A program made the translations under genes and the position numbers. This document shows positions 26,135 to 34,966 of a stretch of 64,000 bases of DNA, one piece after another. The notes below the pieces were generated by a model. The model ran no database searches, was not told the origin of the DNA, and worked only from the letters and a program-made list of their open reading frames with translations. Source of the stretch: Halobellus captivus. Its GTDB lineage: Archaea; Halobacteriota; Halobacteria; Halobacteriales; Haloferacaceae. The stretch lies in the NCBI RefSeq assembly GCF_007655485.1, contig NZ_VJXQ01000002.1, positions 89,426 through 153,425 on the forward strand, read 5' to 3'. How positions within the stretch are numbered: the stretch's first letter is position 1; every line of letters starts with the position of its first letter.

Positions 26135-26536
26135 ATGGAGCGACGAAGCGCTCTCCGCGCCGCGGCTGCGTCGGTTTCAGGGCTTCTCGGCGGCTGCCTG
26201 GGATCGTTCCCGAGCGCGACGGGGCCGCGGAACCCGCCGGATCCGCCCGCCGATCAGCCGCGCCGAACGCCCGATCGACCCGATATCACCGTCGCCTCGT
26301 TCGACTTCGAGGCCGACGACGACGGGGCGCTCCGCGTGTTCGGAACCGTCGAGAACCGCGGCGACGCCCAGCGGACGGCGACGGTGACCGTCACGGTCCG
26401 ATCCGCGGGAGAGACATTCGAACGCGAGTCGACAGTAACGGTCGATCCCGACCAGACAGCGGAGTGGACGGTCACGTTCGACGTCGCCTACGACGACTTC
26501 CTCAGCGACGGCGACCTCAACGTCGACGCGGCGTGA
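26135..26536 (+). CDS. Small lipoprotein, CARDB-like domain
   Basis: The 133-residue protein has an N-terminal Arg-rich signal (ERRSALRAAAASVSGLLGGC) ending in a lipobox, then a proline-rich linker. One immunoglobulin-like beta sandwich follows (ITVASFDFEADDDGALRVFG, VENRGDAQRTATVTV, EWTVTFDVAYDDF). This is the CARDB/FxLYD-like arrangement seen in many haloarchaeal exported lipoproteins. It sits between bax1 and xpb on the opposite strand, so it is probably an insertion into that gene pair and not part of repair. Confidence 0.75.
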   Translation: MERRSALRAAAASVSGLLGGCLGSFPSATGPRNPPDPPADQPRRTPDRPDITVASFDFEADDDGALRVFGTVENRGDAQRTATVTVTVRSAGETFERESTVTVDPDQTAEWTVTFDVAYDDFLSDGDLNVDAA

Positions 26537-26575
26537 GTGATTCGGAACTTCTCGTCCGCGGCGGTTTGTGGCTCC

Positions 26576-27925
26576 TCACCGTCGCCGATCCGCGACCCGC
26601 TCCTCTGCGGTCTCTTCGCTCACGACCTCATAGAGGAGCGCGCTCCCTCCGTCGACCTTCGGGCGGAGGATTCGGCCGAGCCGCTGGGTGAACTCCCGCT
26701 CGGACCCGGACCCCGCGAGGACGACGGCCACGTTGGCGTCGGGCACGTCGACGCCCTCGTCGAGGACGTTCGCCGTGACGACTCGCGAGTACCTGCCCTC
26801 GCGGAACCGTTCGAGGATCTCTGTTCGCTCCTTCGCGCCGGTTTCGCTCGTGATCGCGGGGAGCAGATACCGCTCCGAGAGCCGATAGACGAGATCCGTG
26901 TGCGCGGTGAAGACGATGACGCGGTCCTCGCGGTGGCGGTCGAGCAGTCTGCCCAGCGTCTCCACCTTCGCGTCCGCGTTCATCATAATCCGTCGCGCGC
27001 GCTGCTTCGCCAGCAGCGCCTCCCTCGCCTTCGGATCGGTCCCCGAGCGCATCACCAGTTTCCGGTAATCCGACCCGCCCCGCAAGGAGAGGTTCGAGCG
27101 CTTGAGGTAGTCGACGAACGTTCCCTGCGCTTCCTCGTAGGCCTCGCGTTCCCCCGCTCCGAGCGCGACCTCGATCCGCCGGACCTCGTACTCAGCGAGG
27201 TGCTCGCCCGCGAGGTCGTCGACGCCTGCCTCGTACACCTTGGGGCCGACGAGATCGGCGACGGCCTCGTGCGCGCCGTCCGGACGCTCGAACGTGGCCG
27301 TGAGACCCAGCCGCGCGGGCGCGGCGAGCAACCGGGCGGCGTCGCGATAGCCCTCGCCGCCGAGGTGGTGGACCTCGTCGAAGACGACGAGTCCGAAGTC
27401 GCCGCCGACGTCTTCGGCGCGCAGGTAGGCGGAGTCGTACGTCGAGACCGTGATCGCCGCTTGCTCCTGCTCGCCGCCGCCGAACTGCCCGATCGGAACC
27501 TCGAACTCGGTTTCGAGCTCGCGTCGCCACTGTTCGAGGAGGTCGATCGTCGGCACGACCACCAGCGTCGGCACGCCGAGCGCGGCGATGGCGTCGACCG
27601 CGAGCACGGTCTTTCCCGCCCCCGTCGGGAGTTCGACGACGCCGCGGTCGCCGCTCGCGCGCCACGCGTCCACCGCGTCGCGCTGGTACGGCCGGAGGTC
27701 GTACGCGTGCGACAGCGACAGCGACTCGTCGGGGAGGACGCGGTCTTCGAAGGGGATCTCGGACCCGTCGAGCGCGTCGCGGAGGTCGGCGTAGCGGTGC
27801 CCCGGCGCGCGGGCGACGAGGCCTCGGTTGTCCCACGCGACGCCCGGCAGCGACTCGACTCCCGGGTCCGACTCCTCGAGGCCGTCGAGGCGGATGGTTC
27901 CGTCCTCGAACCGCAGCGTGATCAC
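26576..27925 (-). CDS. XPB/RAD25-type DNA repair helicase
   Basis: The 449-residue superfamily 2 helicase starts at GTG 27925. It has a small N-terminal damage-recognition-like region, Walker A LPTGAGKTVLA (about residue 100), the DEVH box (FDEVHHLGG), motif III (LTATF) and, in the second RecA domain, VIFTAHTD and QRLGRILRP (motif VI). The RED and thumb features of XPB fall between them but were not resolved by eye. Archaeal XPB unwinds DNA with Bax1. The size matches archaeal XPBs. Confidence 0.92.
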   Translation of the reverse strand: MITLRFEDGTIRLDGLEESDPGVESLPGVAWDNRGLVARAPGHRYADLRDALDGSEIPFEDRVLPDESLSLSHAYDLRPYQRDAVDAWRASGDRGVVELPTGAGKTVLAVDAIAALGVPTLVVVPTIDLLEQWRRELETEFEVPIGQFGGGEQEQAAITVSTYDSAYLRAEDVGGDFGLVVFDEVHHLGGEGYRDAARLLAAPARLGLTATFERPDGAHEAVADLVGPKVYEAGVDDLAGEHLAEYEVRRIEVALGAGEREAYEEAQGTFVDYLKRSNLSLRGGSDYRKLVMRSGTDPKAREALLAKQRARRIMMNADAKVETLGRLLDRHREDRVIVFTAHTDLVYRLSERYLLPAITSETGAKERTEILERFREGRYSRVVTANVLDEGVDVPDANVAVVLAGSGSEREFTQRLGRILRPKVDGGSALLYEVVSEETAEERVADRRR

Positions 27926-27945
27926 ACCCGGTTGTGAGTCGTGAT

Positions 27946-27956
27946 CGTATATATAC
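27946..27956 (-). promoter_or_regulatory. TATA box of the xpb gene
   Basis: TATATATA at 27948-27955 lies about 26 bases upstream of the GTG start, ideal for a leaderless archaeal transcript. It is the strongest TATA-like match in this part of the window. Confidence 0.75.
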
Positions 27957-28045
27957 TGTCGGCTGGCGTCCGGGCTGTTCCGGACGCGCGTACTCGCCCG
28001 TCACGGGACGCGGCGCTTTTGTCGCTCGCCGTGCGAGGTGGACGT

Positions 28046-28210
28046 ATGACAGACGACGCTACCGCCGACCTCGACGACGCGGTCGCACAGTTCCTGCGAG
28101 ACGTCGACGCCGCGCACGACGACTACGACCGCGGATACGTCGACGCCGATGCGACGCTAGCGGTCGTGATGAAGCACGTCGAGGAGCTTCGGTCGACGCG
28201 GGAAGACTGA
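28046..28210 (+). CDS. Small acidic haloarchaeal protein
   Basis: The 54-residue frame from ATG 28046 is very acidic (TADLDDAVAQFLRDVDAAHDD) and helical by composition. It has a CTTTTGTC element about 30 bases upstream and clean haloarchaeal codon use. No domain is recognised. It is convergent with the ABC importer operon and ends 13 bases before the ATPase stop. A real, unnamed small gene is likely, but conservation was not testable. Confidence 0.6.
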   Translation: MTDDATADLDDAVAQFLRDVDAAHDDYDRGYVDADATLAVVMKHVEELRSTRED

Positions 28211-28223
28211 ACGCGGCCCCGGT

Positions 28224-29033
28224 CTATTCGCCGATGAGCCCGCGCACGCGGTCGACGTACTCCGCGAACGCCGGATCGGTCCGCTTGCGGGGGCGGTCGA
28301 TGTCGACGTCGACGACCTCCCGCACGCGGCCCGGGTCGGCGGCCATCACGACGACTCGATCGGACAGCTTCACCGCCTCTTCGACGTCGTGAGTGACGAA
28401 TAGAACGGTTTTCCCGGTCTCGGACCAGATTCGGAGCAGTTCTTCGTGAAGCATATCCCGCGTCTGGGCGTCGACGCTCCCGAAGGGCTCGTCCGCGAGC
28501 AGGATCTCCGGATCGACCGCCAGCGCGCGAGCGATACCGACGCGCTGTTTCATCCCACCGGAGAGCTCTTTGGGGTAGGCGTCCGCGAACTCGTCGAGGC
28601 CGACGAGTTCGAGCATCTCATCGATGCGACGGCTCCGGTCCGGCTCCTCGATTCCCTGCTCTTCGAGCCCGAACGCGACGTTGCCGCGGACGGTGCGCCA
28701 GGGGAACAGGCCGTACTCCTGAAAGACCATTCCACGATCTGTTCCGGGGCCAGTGACGGCCTCGCCGTCGAGTCGGATCTCGCCCCCGGTCGGCGCTTCC
28801 AGGCCCGCGATTGTCCGGAAGAGCGTCGTTTTTCCGCAGCCGGAGGGGCCGACCAGGCAGACGAACTCCCCCTCCGAGACCGTGAAGGAGACGTCCGAGA
28901 GCGCCTCGACGCGCTGGCGGTCGGACTCGTAGACCTTGTCGACGCCGTCGACGACGACTTTCGGCGTCGCGACTGCCGAGCCGTCCGATGCGCCGTCCGC
29001 TTCGGCCTTCGGCCCGTCTCTCAGTCCCGCCAC
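28224..29033 (-). CDS. ABC transporter ATP-binding protein (NitT/TauT type)
   Basis: The 269-residue ATPase has Walker A GPSGCGKTT, the Q-loop in MVFQEYGLFPW, the signature LSGGMKQR, Walker B ILLADEPFGSVD and the switch in FVTHDVEEA. The FPWRTVRGNV wording is typical of the nitrate/sulfonate/taurine (SsuB/TauB) group. It is the last gene of the three-gene import operon and overlaps the permease by 13 bases. An Ala/Asp-rich N-terminal extension of about 25 residues precedes the domain. Confidence 0.9.
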   Translation of the reverse strand: MAGLRDGPKAEADGASDGSAVATPKVVVDGVDKVYESDRQRVEALSDVSFTVSEGEFVCLVGPSGCGKTTLFRTIAGLEAPTGGEIRLDGEAVTGPGTDRGMVFQEYGLFPWRTVRGNVAFGLEEQGIEEPDRSRRIDEMLELVGLDEFADAYPKELSGGMKQRVGIARALAVDPEILLADEPFGSVDAQTRDMLHEELLRIWSETGKTVLFVTHDVEEAVKLSDRVVVMAADPGRVREVVDVDIDRPRKRTDPAFAEYVDRVRGLIGE

Positions 29034-29914
29034 GCCAATGCCCTCCGTTCGACGCGTCTGAAGGCCCCGTCGCTCACGAGGAAGACGAGGCTGATGACTG
29101 CCATATACGCCACGCTCACGTCGGTCGCGAGGTTCTGCGCCGCGTTAATGATCTGGAAGCCGACGCCGGGCGCACCGAACAGCTCGGCGGCGACGACGAT
29201 CATCCAACACTGCCCGATGCTCGTTCGGACTCCGGTCGCGATCGACGGCGTCGCGGCGGGGAGGATTACCTTGCGGATCATCGTCAGGTCGTCGTCGACG
29301 CCGAGCGTCGACGCTACTTCCCGGAGGTGCGTCGAGACGCCCTCGACGCCCGCGTAGGCGTTGTAGAAGTTGATCCAGAACGCGCCGATGCCGACGATGA
29401 ACGCCGCGCCGCCGTGGCCGATGCCGATCCAGACGATGGCGAAGACGATCCACGCCAGCGGCGGGATCGGTCGGAGAAACCGCGTCACCGGCGTGAGCGC
29501 GTCGTCGAGGCGGCCGCTCCAGCCCATCGCGACGCCGAGTGCGATGCCGAGCACGCTCCCGACGACGAGGCCGGGGAGGTAGTGGAGCAGGCTCTGCAGC
29601 AGGTTCGCGACGAGTCGGGTCGCGGGCACAGAGATCTCGACGAACGGGACGGTGAACGACGTCGGCGCGGTCAGTTCGACGAGGAATGCGGTCGCGACCT
29701 CGACCGGTGACGGGAGCAGGTACGTCCGGCCGACGGCCATCGCGGCCGTCTGCCAGATCGCGAGGAAGACTCCCGTGCCGACGGCGCCGTACGCGAGACC
29801 GATGGCGTCGAGATCCGAGAGCGATCCGATCGACGACTGCTCGGAGGTGTCGCCGCCCGTCACGGTCTCGGTCGTCGCGCCCGTCTCGGAGTCGGTCCCG
29901 ACCTCGACGCTCAT
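29021..29914 (-). CDS. ABC transporter permease (NitT/TauT type)
   Basis: From ATG 29914 the 297-residue protein has a polar acidic leader (1-35) and then about six membrane helices with the EAA loop (EVASTLGVDDDLTMIRKVILPAA). The GVEGVSTHLREVAS context and the PIPPLAWIVFAIVWIG helix are typical of SsuC/TauC permeases. It sits between the binding protein and the ATPase, overlapping both (4 and 13 bases), so the three are co-expressed. Confidence 0.9.
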   Translation of the reverse strand: MSVEVGTDSETGATTETVTGGDTSEQSSIGSLSDLDAIGLAYGAVGTGVFLAIWQTAAMAVGRTYLLPSPVEVATAFLVELTAPTSFTVPFVEISVPATRLVANLLQSLLHYLPGLVVGSVLGIALGVAMGWSGRLDDALTPVTRFLRPIPPLAWIVFAIVWIGIGHGGAAFIVGIGAFWINFYNAYAGVEGVSTHLREVASTLGVDDDLTMIRKVILPAATPSIATGVRTSIGQCWMIVVAAELFGAPGVGFQIINAAQNLATDVSVAYMAVISLVFLVSDGAFRRVERRALAWRD

Positions 29915-30981
29915 AGGGAGTCGTACACCTCGAAGTCGAACAGTTCGTCGTTCGAGAGCGCCTCGTCGATCTTTCCGGACTCCGCGGCGTATTCCGAAAA
30001 GATCTGCGCCCCGTTTTCGATCTTGTGTGGGTCGGTGATGAAGTCGGAAGCGCGGGAGTCCATCGCGCGGCGGGCGGTCTCGACCGGCAGCGACGACTCG
30101 CCAATCACGGTGCTCGCGTGCTGGGCGGCCCCGTCGGGATTCTCGTTGGCGAAGGTCGTCGCCCGCTGGTGCTGCTCGACGAACGCCGCCGCCTGTTCGG
30201 GGTTGTCCTCCCGGAGGCGATCGTGCATCAGCGTGACCGCCGCGGGCTGTCCGGGCATAAAGTCGCCAGCCCACGCGATCGGTTGGTACGGCGCATCTTC
30301 TATCTCTACGACCGTCGGAACCGGCTCCATGATCGACGTTCCGTCGACCTCTCCGGCGAGTAACGCCTGTCTGACCGGGCCCGCACCGCCAAGTGCGGTG
30401 ATGTTCACGTCCGAATCGGGGTCTACGCCCACCGTCTCCGAGAGCCAGTATCGGAGCAGAATTTCCGGAACGGACCCCGGCGGGAACGTCCCGAAGGTGA
30501 ACTTGCGCCCCGTCTGCTCTTCGAACCTCGCGAACGCGTCGGAACCGGACTCCGCGTCCTCCCAGATCGCCGCGAAATCGTCGTGTGTGAGAATTTCCAT
30601 CGCGTTCTGGATGTTCGCGGCGGTGATTCTCGCGGGGATGTCCTTGTCCATCACGATCATCGCGGGGACGATCCCGAACAGCATCACGTCGAAATCACCA
30701 GTCGCGGAGGCCTGCACGATGCTCGGCCCGTCGGAGAACACCTCTCCTTCGACTGTGGCCGACAGTTCGTCGAAGTACCCCTCTTCCTGCATAATGAAAT
30801 ACTGCATATCCGGGTAGATCGGCATGTACGCGACGCGGATTTCGTCGAGGCCGCCGCTTCCGCCGCCTGTACCCCCAGTACATCCAGCGAGGCCTGCCAG
30901 CCCCGCCGCGGAGGCGGCAGCGGTCGTCCGGAGGAATCGCCGTCGCGAAACGGCCGATCGGCCGTCTGTCGAATCTCTCAT
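29911..30981 (-). CDS. ABC transporter substrate-binding lipoprotein (NMT1/TauA-like)
   Basis: The 356-residue protein has a Tat signal SRRRFLRTTAAA with lipobox LAGC near residue 34. It then has the NMT1-like start IRVAYMPIYPDMQYFIMQEEGYF and two lobes, with the hinge strand DVNITALGGAGPVRQALLAGE. The family binds sulfonates, nitrate, bicarbonate or thiamine precursors, and no signature here picks one. A TATA-like ATATACG at about 31004-31011 is well placed upstream. Confidence 0.9.
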   Translation of the reverse strand: MRDSTDGRSAVSRRRFLRTTAAASAAGLAGLAGCTGGTGGGSGGLDEIRVAYMPIYPDMQYFIMQEEGYFDELSATVEGEVFSDGPSIVQASATGDFDVMLFGIVPAMIVMDKDIPARITAANIQNAMEILTHDDFAAIWEDAESGSDAFARFEEQTGRKFTFGTFPPGSVPEILLRYWLSETVGVDPDSDVNITALGGAGPVRQALLAGEVDGTSIMEPVPTVVEIEDAPYQPIAWAGDFMPGQPAAVTLMHDRLREDNPEQAAAFVEQHQRATTFANENPDGAAQHASTVIGESSLPVETARRAMDSRASDFITDPHKIENGAQIFSEYAAESGKIDEALSNDELFDFEVYDSL

Positions 30982-31216
30982 TCTCTACCCTGCTTTGGGA
31001 CCCTACGTATATTTGCACCGTGCACGCGGCGAACGTCGCATCGACGCTCGACGCCTGAAGAGACCGAATTCAAGCGTTTCGGTCCTCAGTTCACGGCTAA
31101 TCAGACACGCGAGGTACCCGCTCCGCGTCACAGGAACCGGCAAAAAGCACCCCAACAAGCCGTCTGTATCGGCCGATGAAGCAAAACCTAACCCGGTGGC
31201 CACCCCGAACGAGAGT
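30982..31216. other. Divergent promoter spacer
   Basis: This 235-base gap between divergent genes has no coding frame with convincing composition. It holds the CGTATATTTGC element for the lipoprotein gene and an AT-rich GCAAAACCTAA element near 31190 for the aminotransferase. The remainder shows no repeat or hairpin of note. Confidence 0.5.
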
Positions 31217-32338
31217 ATGACGCACTTTTCGGAGCGAGTCGAGCAGGTGTCGATCAGCGGGATCCGCGAGGTGTTCGAGGCCGCGGGCGAGGACGCGATC
31301 AATCTCGGGCTCGGGCAGCCGGACTTCTCCGCTCCGGCGCACGCCCGCGAGGCGGCCGTCGAGGCGATTAGCGACGGTCGAGCCGACGGGTACACCGAGA
31401 ACAAAGGGATGGAGTCGCTCCGCGAGGCCATCGCCGATAAACACGCCCGCGATCAGCGCGTCGACGTCGATCCCGGCGACGTGATCGCCACGGCGGGCGG
31501 GTCGGAAGCGCTGCACATCGCCTTAGAGGCGCACGTCGATCCCGGCGACGAGGTCATCATTCCGGATCCGGGGTTCGTCTCCTACGACGCCCTCACGCGA
31601 CTCACGGGCGGGACGCCCGTTCCCGTGCCGCTCCGCGGCGACCTGACGATCGACCCCGACGCGATCGAAAGCGCGATCACCGACGACACCGCCGCGTTCG
31701 TCGTCAACAGCCCCGGCAACCCGACCGGCGCGGTCTCGCCGCCGGAGGACGTCCGCGAGTTCGCCCGCATCGCCGACGAGCACGACGTGCTCTGCATTTC
31801 GGACGAGGTCTACGAGTACACCGTCTTCGACGGCGAGTTCCGCTCGCCGATCGAGTTCGCCGAGAGCGACAACGTCGTCGTCGTCAACTCGGCCTCCAAA
31901 CTCTACTCGATGACCGGCTGGCGGCTCGGCTGGGTCGTCTCCTCGACGCCCCGAATCGAGCGGATGCTCCGCGTCCACCAGTACGCGCAGGCCTGCGCGT
32001 CGGCGTCCTCGCAGTTCGCGGCGGAGGCCGCGCTCACTGGTCCGCAGGATCAGGTCGGGGAGATGACGGCCTCGTTCGAGCGTCGACGGGACCTCGTCGT
32101 CGACGGCCTCACCGACATCGGACTCGACGTGCCGACGCCGGGCGGCGCGTTCTACTGTATGCCGGAGGTGCCGGAGGGCTTCGTCGACGAGTGTCTAGAC
32201 CGCGGCGTCGTTATCGTCCCCGGGGAGGCGTTCGGCGAACACGGTCGCGGCTACGCTCGGCTCTCCTATGCGACCGACGAGGACTCGCTGCGCGAAGCGC
32301 TCGATATTATGGGCGAAGCGTACGACGCCGTCGTCTGA
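31217..32338 (+). CDS. PLP-dependent class I/II aminotransferase
   Basis: From ATG 31217 the 373-residue enzyme has the fold-type I landmarks GLGQPDF, YTENKGMESLREAI, VNSPGNPTGAV, ISDEVYEY and the PLP lysine in NSASKLYSMTGWRLG. A C-terminal Arg in YARLSYAT should bind the substrate carboxylate. The close relation to aspartate/aromatic aminotransferases suggests an amino-acid to 2-oxoacid exchange in the cytoplasm, with specificity unknown. A longer in-frame extension upstream to 30824 is out of line with its promoter and is rejected. Confidence 0.9.
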   Translation: MTHFSERVEQVSISGIREVFEAAGEDAINLGLGQPDFSAPAHAREAAVEAISDGRADGYTENKGMESLREAIADKHARDQRVDVDPGDVIATAGGSEALHIALEAHVDPGDEVIIPDPGFVSYDALTRLTGGTPVPVPLRGDLTIDPDAIESAITDDTAAFVVNSPGNPTGAVSPPEDVREFARIADEHDVLCISDEVYEYTVFDGEFRSPIEFAESDNVVVVNSASKLYSMTGWRLGWVVSSTPRIERMLRVHQYAQACASASSQFAAEAALTGPQDQVGEMTASFERRRDLVVDGLTDIGLDVPTPGGAFYCMPEVPEGFVDECLDRGVVIVPGEAFGEHGRGYARLSYATDEDSLREALDIMGEAYDAVV

Positions 32339-32419
32339 GGTGGAATTGTCGTCTGACATAAGATTGTCGCCAGGTGGAAAAACGGTGATTCTTCTGAGGG
32401 TTACTCTGTCGCTGTTGAA

Positions 32420-32483
32420 CTCCGCAAAAAAATTGGCATCCAAAAAATTGGCACCCCTGTTGACGGTCCGAGAGGGACCGTCA
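32420..32483 (-). terminator. Hairpin plus double T-run terminator
   Basis: On the minus strand, directly at the stop of the membrane-protein gene, TGACGGTCC (32461-32469) and GGACCGTCA (32475-32483) pair perfectly with a 5-base loop. They are followed by two T-runs (TTTTTT, then TTTTTTT) set in a 16-base direct repeat of AAAAAATTGGCA. This is a clear intrinsic-style terminator. Confidence 0.8.
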
Positions 32484-32996
32484 CATCTCGGACTGTTCAG
32501 TCCCTTCGAGGTTCGTTCGCTTCGATCTGTTGCGGGTAATTGCGAGCGCGAAGACCGCGCCGAGGATGACGCCATAGACGATGTGCGTGACGAACCCCGG
32601 CAGGGCGATGAACGGAACCGGGAGTCCGCCGCCACCCGCTCCGACAGCGTTCGCCCAAATCGGGAGGACGAAACCGGCGGCGACGATTTCCAGAATGACG
32701 CCGTAGACGGCTCCGACCCCGATTATTCCGAAGAGCCCGTACTCGCGGAGCGACGAGCTTCCGATGACTGCGGCGAATATCAGCGCGAAGACGACGCTAT
32801 GGAACAGATGGGCAGTCCATCCGGCGATAACGGTCGGCTGTCCATAGAGTGCCCCGATCAGGGGCATCGCACCCATCATAATATCCATTAACAGACCCAT
32901 CGCGACACCTGCGAGGAGTCCGCCAGCGACCGCCGCGCCCCACGTCCGACTGGACGTGAGATCCGCCCTGTGAGATCGGTACGTTTGTGCACTCAT
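32481..32996 (-). CDS. Conserved membrane protein, four to five helices
   Basis: From ATG 32996 the 171-residue protein has hydrophobic helices near 21-50 (AAVAGGLLAGVAMGLLMDIMM), 60-80, 88-110 and 130-155, with short polar ends. The MGLLMDIMMG and HIVYGVILGAVFAL segments resemble a haloarchaeal hypothetical family sometimes labelled histidine kinase by error; no kinase motif is present. An AT-rich promoter with an AAACAA/TTGTTT inverted pair (33035-33060) lies upstream. Confidence 0.65.
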   Translation of the reverse strand: MSAQTYRSHRADLTSSRTWGAAVAGGLLAGVAMGLLMDIMMGAMPLIGALYGQPTVIAGWTAHLFHSVVFALIFAAVIGSSSLREYGLFGIIGVGAVYGVILEIVAAGFVLPIWANAVGAGGGGLPVPFIALPGFVTHIVYGVILGAVFALAITRNRSKRTNLEGTEQSEM

Positions 32997-33158
32997 TAGG
33001 TATTCACGGAAGTAGGTACGCGGGCTGAAATGATAAACAAATATTGAAGTTTTATTGTTTGATGAGGTTTTATATTCCGACCCGTCACACAAGATCCGCT
33101 TCGACACCCGGATTCCACACTCTCAATCGAGACACGAACGTCTGACGAATACGATTGA

Positions 33159-34334
33159 CTACGTGGCCGTACTCACGATCTTCACGACGTCGCCCTCCTC
33201 GAGTTCGTAATCCTCTGCGATCCGGCGCTTCGATCGCGCGTCGACCGCGTGGAGGTAGCCCTCGCCGATGTCGGAGTGGACCGAGAACGCGAGGTCTTTC
33301 GGCGTCGACCCCCGCGGCAAGAGAAACGCGTCCGGGAGCGTCTCGCCAGTTCCGTCGGTCCACCTCGTCTCGTTCTGTACGGGGTAGGAGGTGACCATAT
33401 CGAGGACGTCGTAGACGGCGGTGTTGATCGCCTGCTGGACGCCGGTTCCGCCGTGCTCGGTCAGTACGGAGCGGATCGTTTCGAGCCCCTGCTTCTGCTC
33501 GTCGGAGACCTCGCCGAGGACGTCGAAGTCCTCGTCACCCGGGAGATAATCGATCACGCCCGCCTCCGCCGCCGTCCGCAGCGCGAGTTCGCCGTCGGCT
33601 GTGGTCGCGATCACGGGCTTGTCCGAGTTCCGAAGGCGTTCGAGGTTCTCCGGCGGGGCGACGTCAGCCTTGTTGGCGACGAGGACGATCGGCTTCGTCC
33701 GCTCGCGGATGTCGCGTGCGAGACGTTCCTTGTCCTCGTCGGTCCACTGCTGGGGATCGTCGGGATAGTCGAGCGCCCGCAGCGACGCAGCGACGTCGTA
33801 CTCCGTCGCGCCGAATCCCGTCAACATCTCCGTCAGGGCCTCGTCGATGTCGAAATCCGGCGATCGAGACTTCCGGACGACGCTCTCCCAGTTCCGTTCG
33901 ATGATGCCGACGAGCCACTGTTCGAGTTCCTCCTCGACGAAGTCCGCCTCCTCGACGGGGTCGTAGGTGCCGACCTCGACGGGCTCTCCCTCGGCGTTCG
34001 TGCCGCCCGCGGCGTCGACGACGGCGAGGATGACGTCGGCGTCGGTGAGCGCGTCCAGGAACTGATTCCCGAGGCCGCGTCCCTCGTGCGCGCCGGGAAC
34101 GAGCCCCGCGACGTCGAGGAGTTCGACCGGAACGTAACGGACGCCGTCCTCGCAGTTGCCGCAGCGCTCCTCGCGGTCGAGGCAGGGACAGCGCGTCCGG
34201 GCGTGGGTCACGCCGCGGTTGGGATCGATCGTCGTGAACGGGTAGTTGCCGACGTCGACGTCGGCCATCGTCGCGGCCTTGTAGAAGGTAGACTTGCCCG
34301 CGTTGGGCTTGCCAGCGAGCGCTACCGAGAGCAT
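33159..34334 (-). CDS. YchF/OLA1 family P-loop ATPase
   Basis: From ATG 34334 the 391-residue protein has Walker A GKPNAGKST at residues 8-16, VGNYPFTTIDPN, the switch LLDVAGLVPGAHEGRGLG, and VLVANKAD in place of the GTPase NKxD context. It ends with a TGS domain (LPRGSTPKDLAFSVHSDIGE) at the C-terminus. YchF binds ATP and associates with ribosomes. The archaeal form here includes a C-x-C/C-x-x-C cluster near residue 48 (CPCLDREERCGNC), which may bind a metal. Confidence 0.93.
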   Translation of the reverse strand: MLSVALAGKPNAGKSTFYKAATMADVDVGNYPFTTIDPNRGVTHARTRCPCLDREERCGNCEDGVRYVPVELLDVAGLVPGAHEGRGLGNQFLDALTDADVILAVVDAAGGTNAEGEPVEVGTYDPVEEADFVEEELEQWLVGIIERNWESVVRKSRSPDFDIDEALTEMLTGFGATEYDVAASLRALDYPDDPQQWTDEDKERLARDIRERTKPIVLVANKADVAPPENLERLRNSDKPVIATTADGELALRTAAEAGVIDYLPGDEDFDVLGEVSDEQKQGLETIRSVLTEHGGTGVQQAINTAVYDVLDMVTSYPVQNETRWTDGTGETLPDAFLLPRGSTPKDLAFSVHSDIGEGYLHAVDARSKRRIAEDYELEEGDVVKIVSTAT

Positions 34335-34447
34335 ACCTGCGAGACGGCCGACGGGCGGAAGTAGGTTTCCGTCTTTGCCGTCTGCGGACGAGAACAACGG
34401 ATACGTATTTACCATCTACGAACATTATATTTATGCGAGGGAGACGT

Positions 34448-34756
34448 ATGGTCGCTCGAAAGCCCGTAAAGGCGGATCACCCTCCGCGTCGAGCGCGGGA
34501 AACCGGCACGGAGGAACAGCCAGCGACGGCGGATAACACCCTCTCGACGTATCTGGAGATTCTCTTGAGTGGCGTCATCGTCACCGTCGGTTTTGTCGTC
34601 GCCTTTCCCACGCTGATCGACGTGACGAACGCACTCGGCATACTCTCCACGACGGCACTAGTCTTCCTCTTCATCTTCGCGTGGTACGGCGTTTGGGCCG
34701 GTATTCGAGTGGGGTATCCGTGGCTGAGACGATCGGTTGTCACTGTGTACCGGTGA
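34448..34756 (+). CDS. Small two-helix membrane protein
   Basis: From ATG 34448, with TTATATTT about 25 bases upstream, the 102-residue protein has a basic N-terminus and a polar stretch. Two hydrophobic helices follow (ILLSGVIVTVGFVVAFPTLI and TTALVFLFIFAWYGVWAGI). It ends with Arg-rich WLRRSVVTVYR. No family is recognised. It is divergent from ychF and convergent with the UDP-sugar dehydrogenase. An in-frame ATG at 34433 would place the start before the box and is less likely. Confidence 0.6.
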   Translation: MVARKPVKADHPPRRARETGTEEQPATADNTLSTYLEILLSGVIVTVGFVVAFPTLIDVTNALGILSTTALVFLFIFAWYGVWAGIRVGYPWLRRSVVTVYR

Positions 34757-34966
34757 TCGCGGCTCCCACAACAGTGACCACCGCGACTGCGACGTCCGCG
34801 ACTGTGACCACCGCCAAGAGATCACAGCTCCCGTGTGAGGAGTCAGCCGTTCGGTTCCGACAGTTGGCGAAGCGGGCCTCGCGTCCGGTTCGGCCCTACA
34901 CCCATGCACCAACGGTTCGAAGACTTACACCAGGCACTCGCAGACAGACATCAACAGCTGGCAGAC
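34757..34966. repeat. Low-complexity and duplicated spacer after the UDP-sugar dehydrogenase gene
   Basis: The segment 34773-34813 repeats GTGACCACCGC and CGCGACTG units. GACTTACACCAG occurs at 34922-34933 and again at 34964-34975, where it spans the stop of the UDP-sugar dehydrogenase gene, so its 3' tail was copied 42 bases downstream. No gene is supported. Confidence 0.6.
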
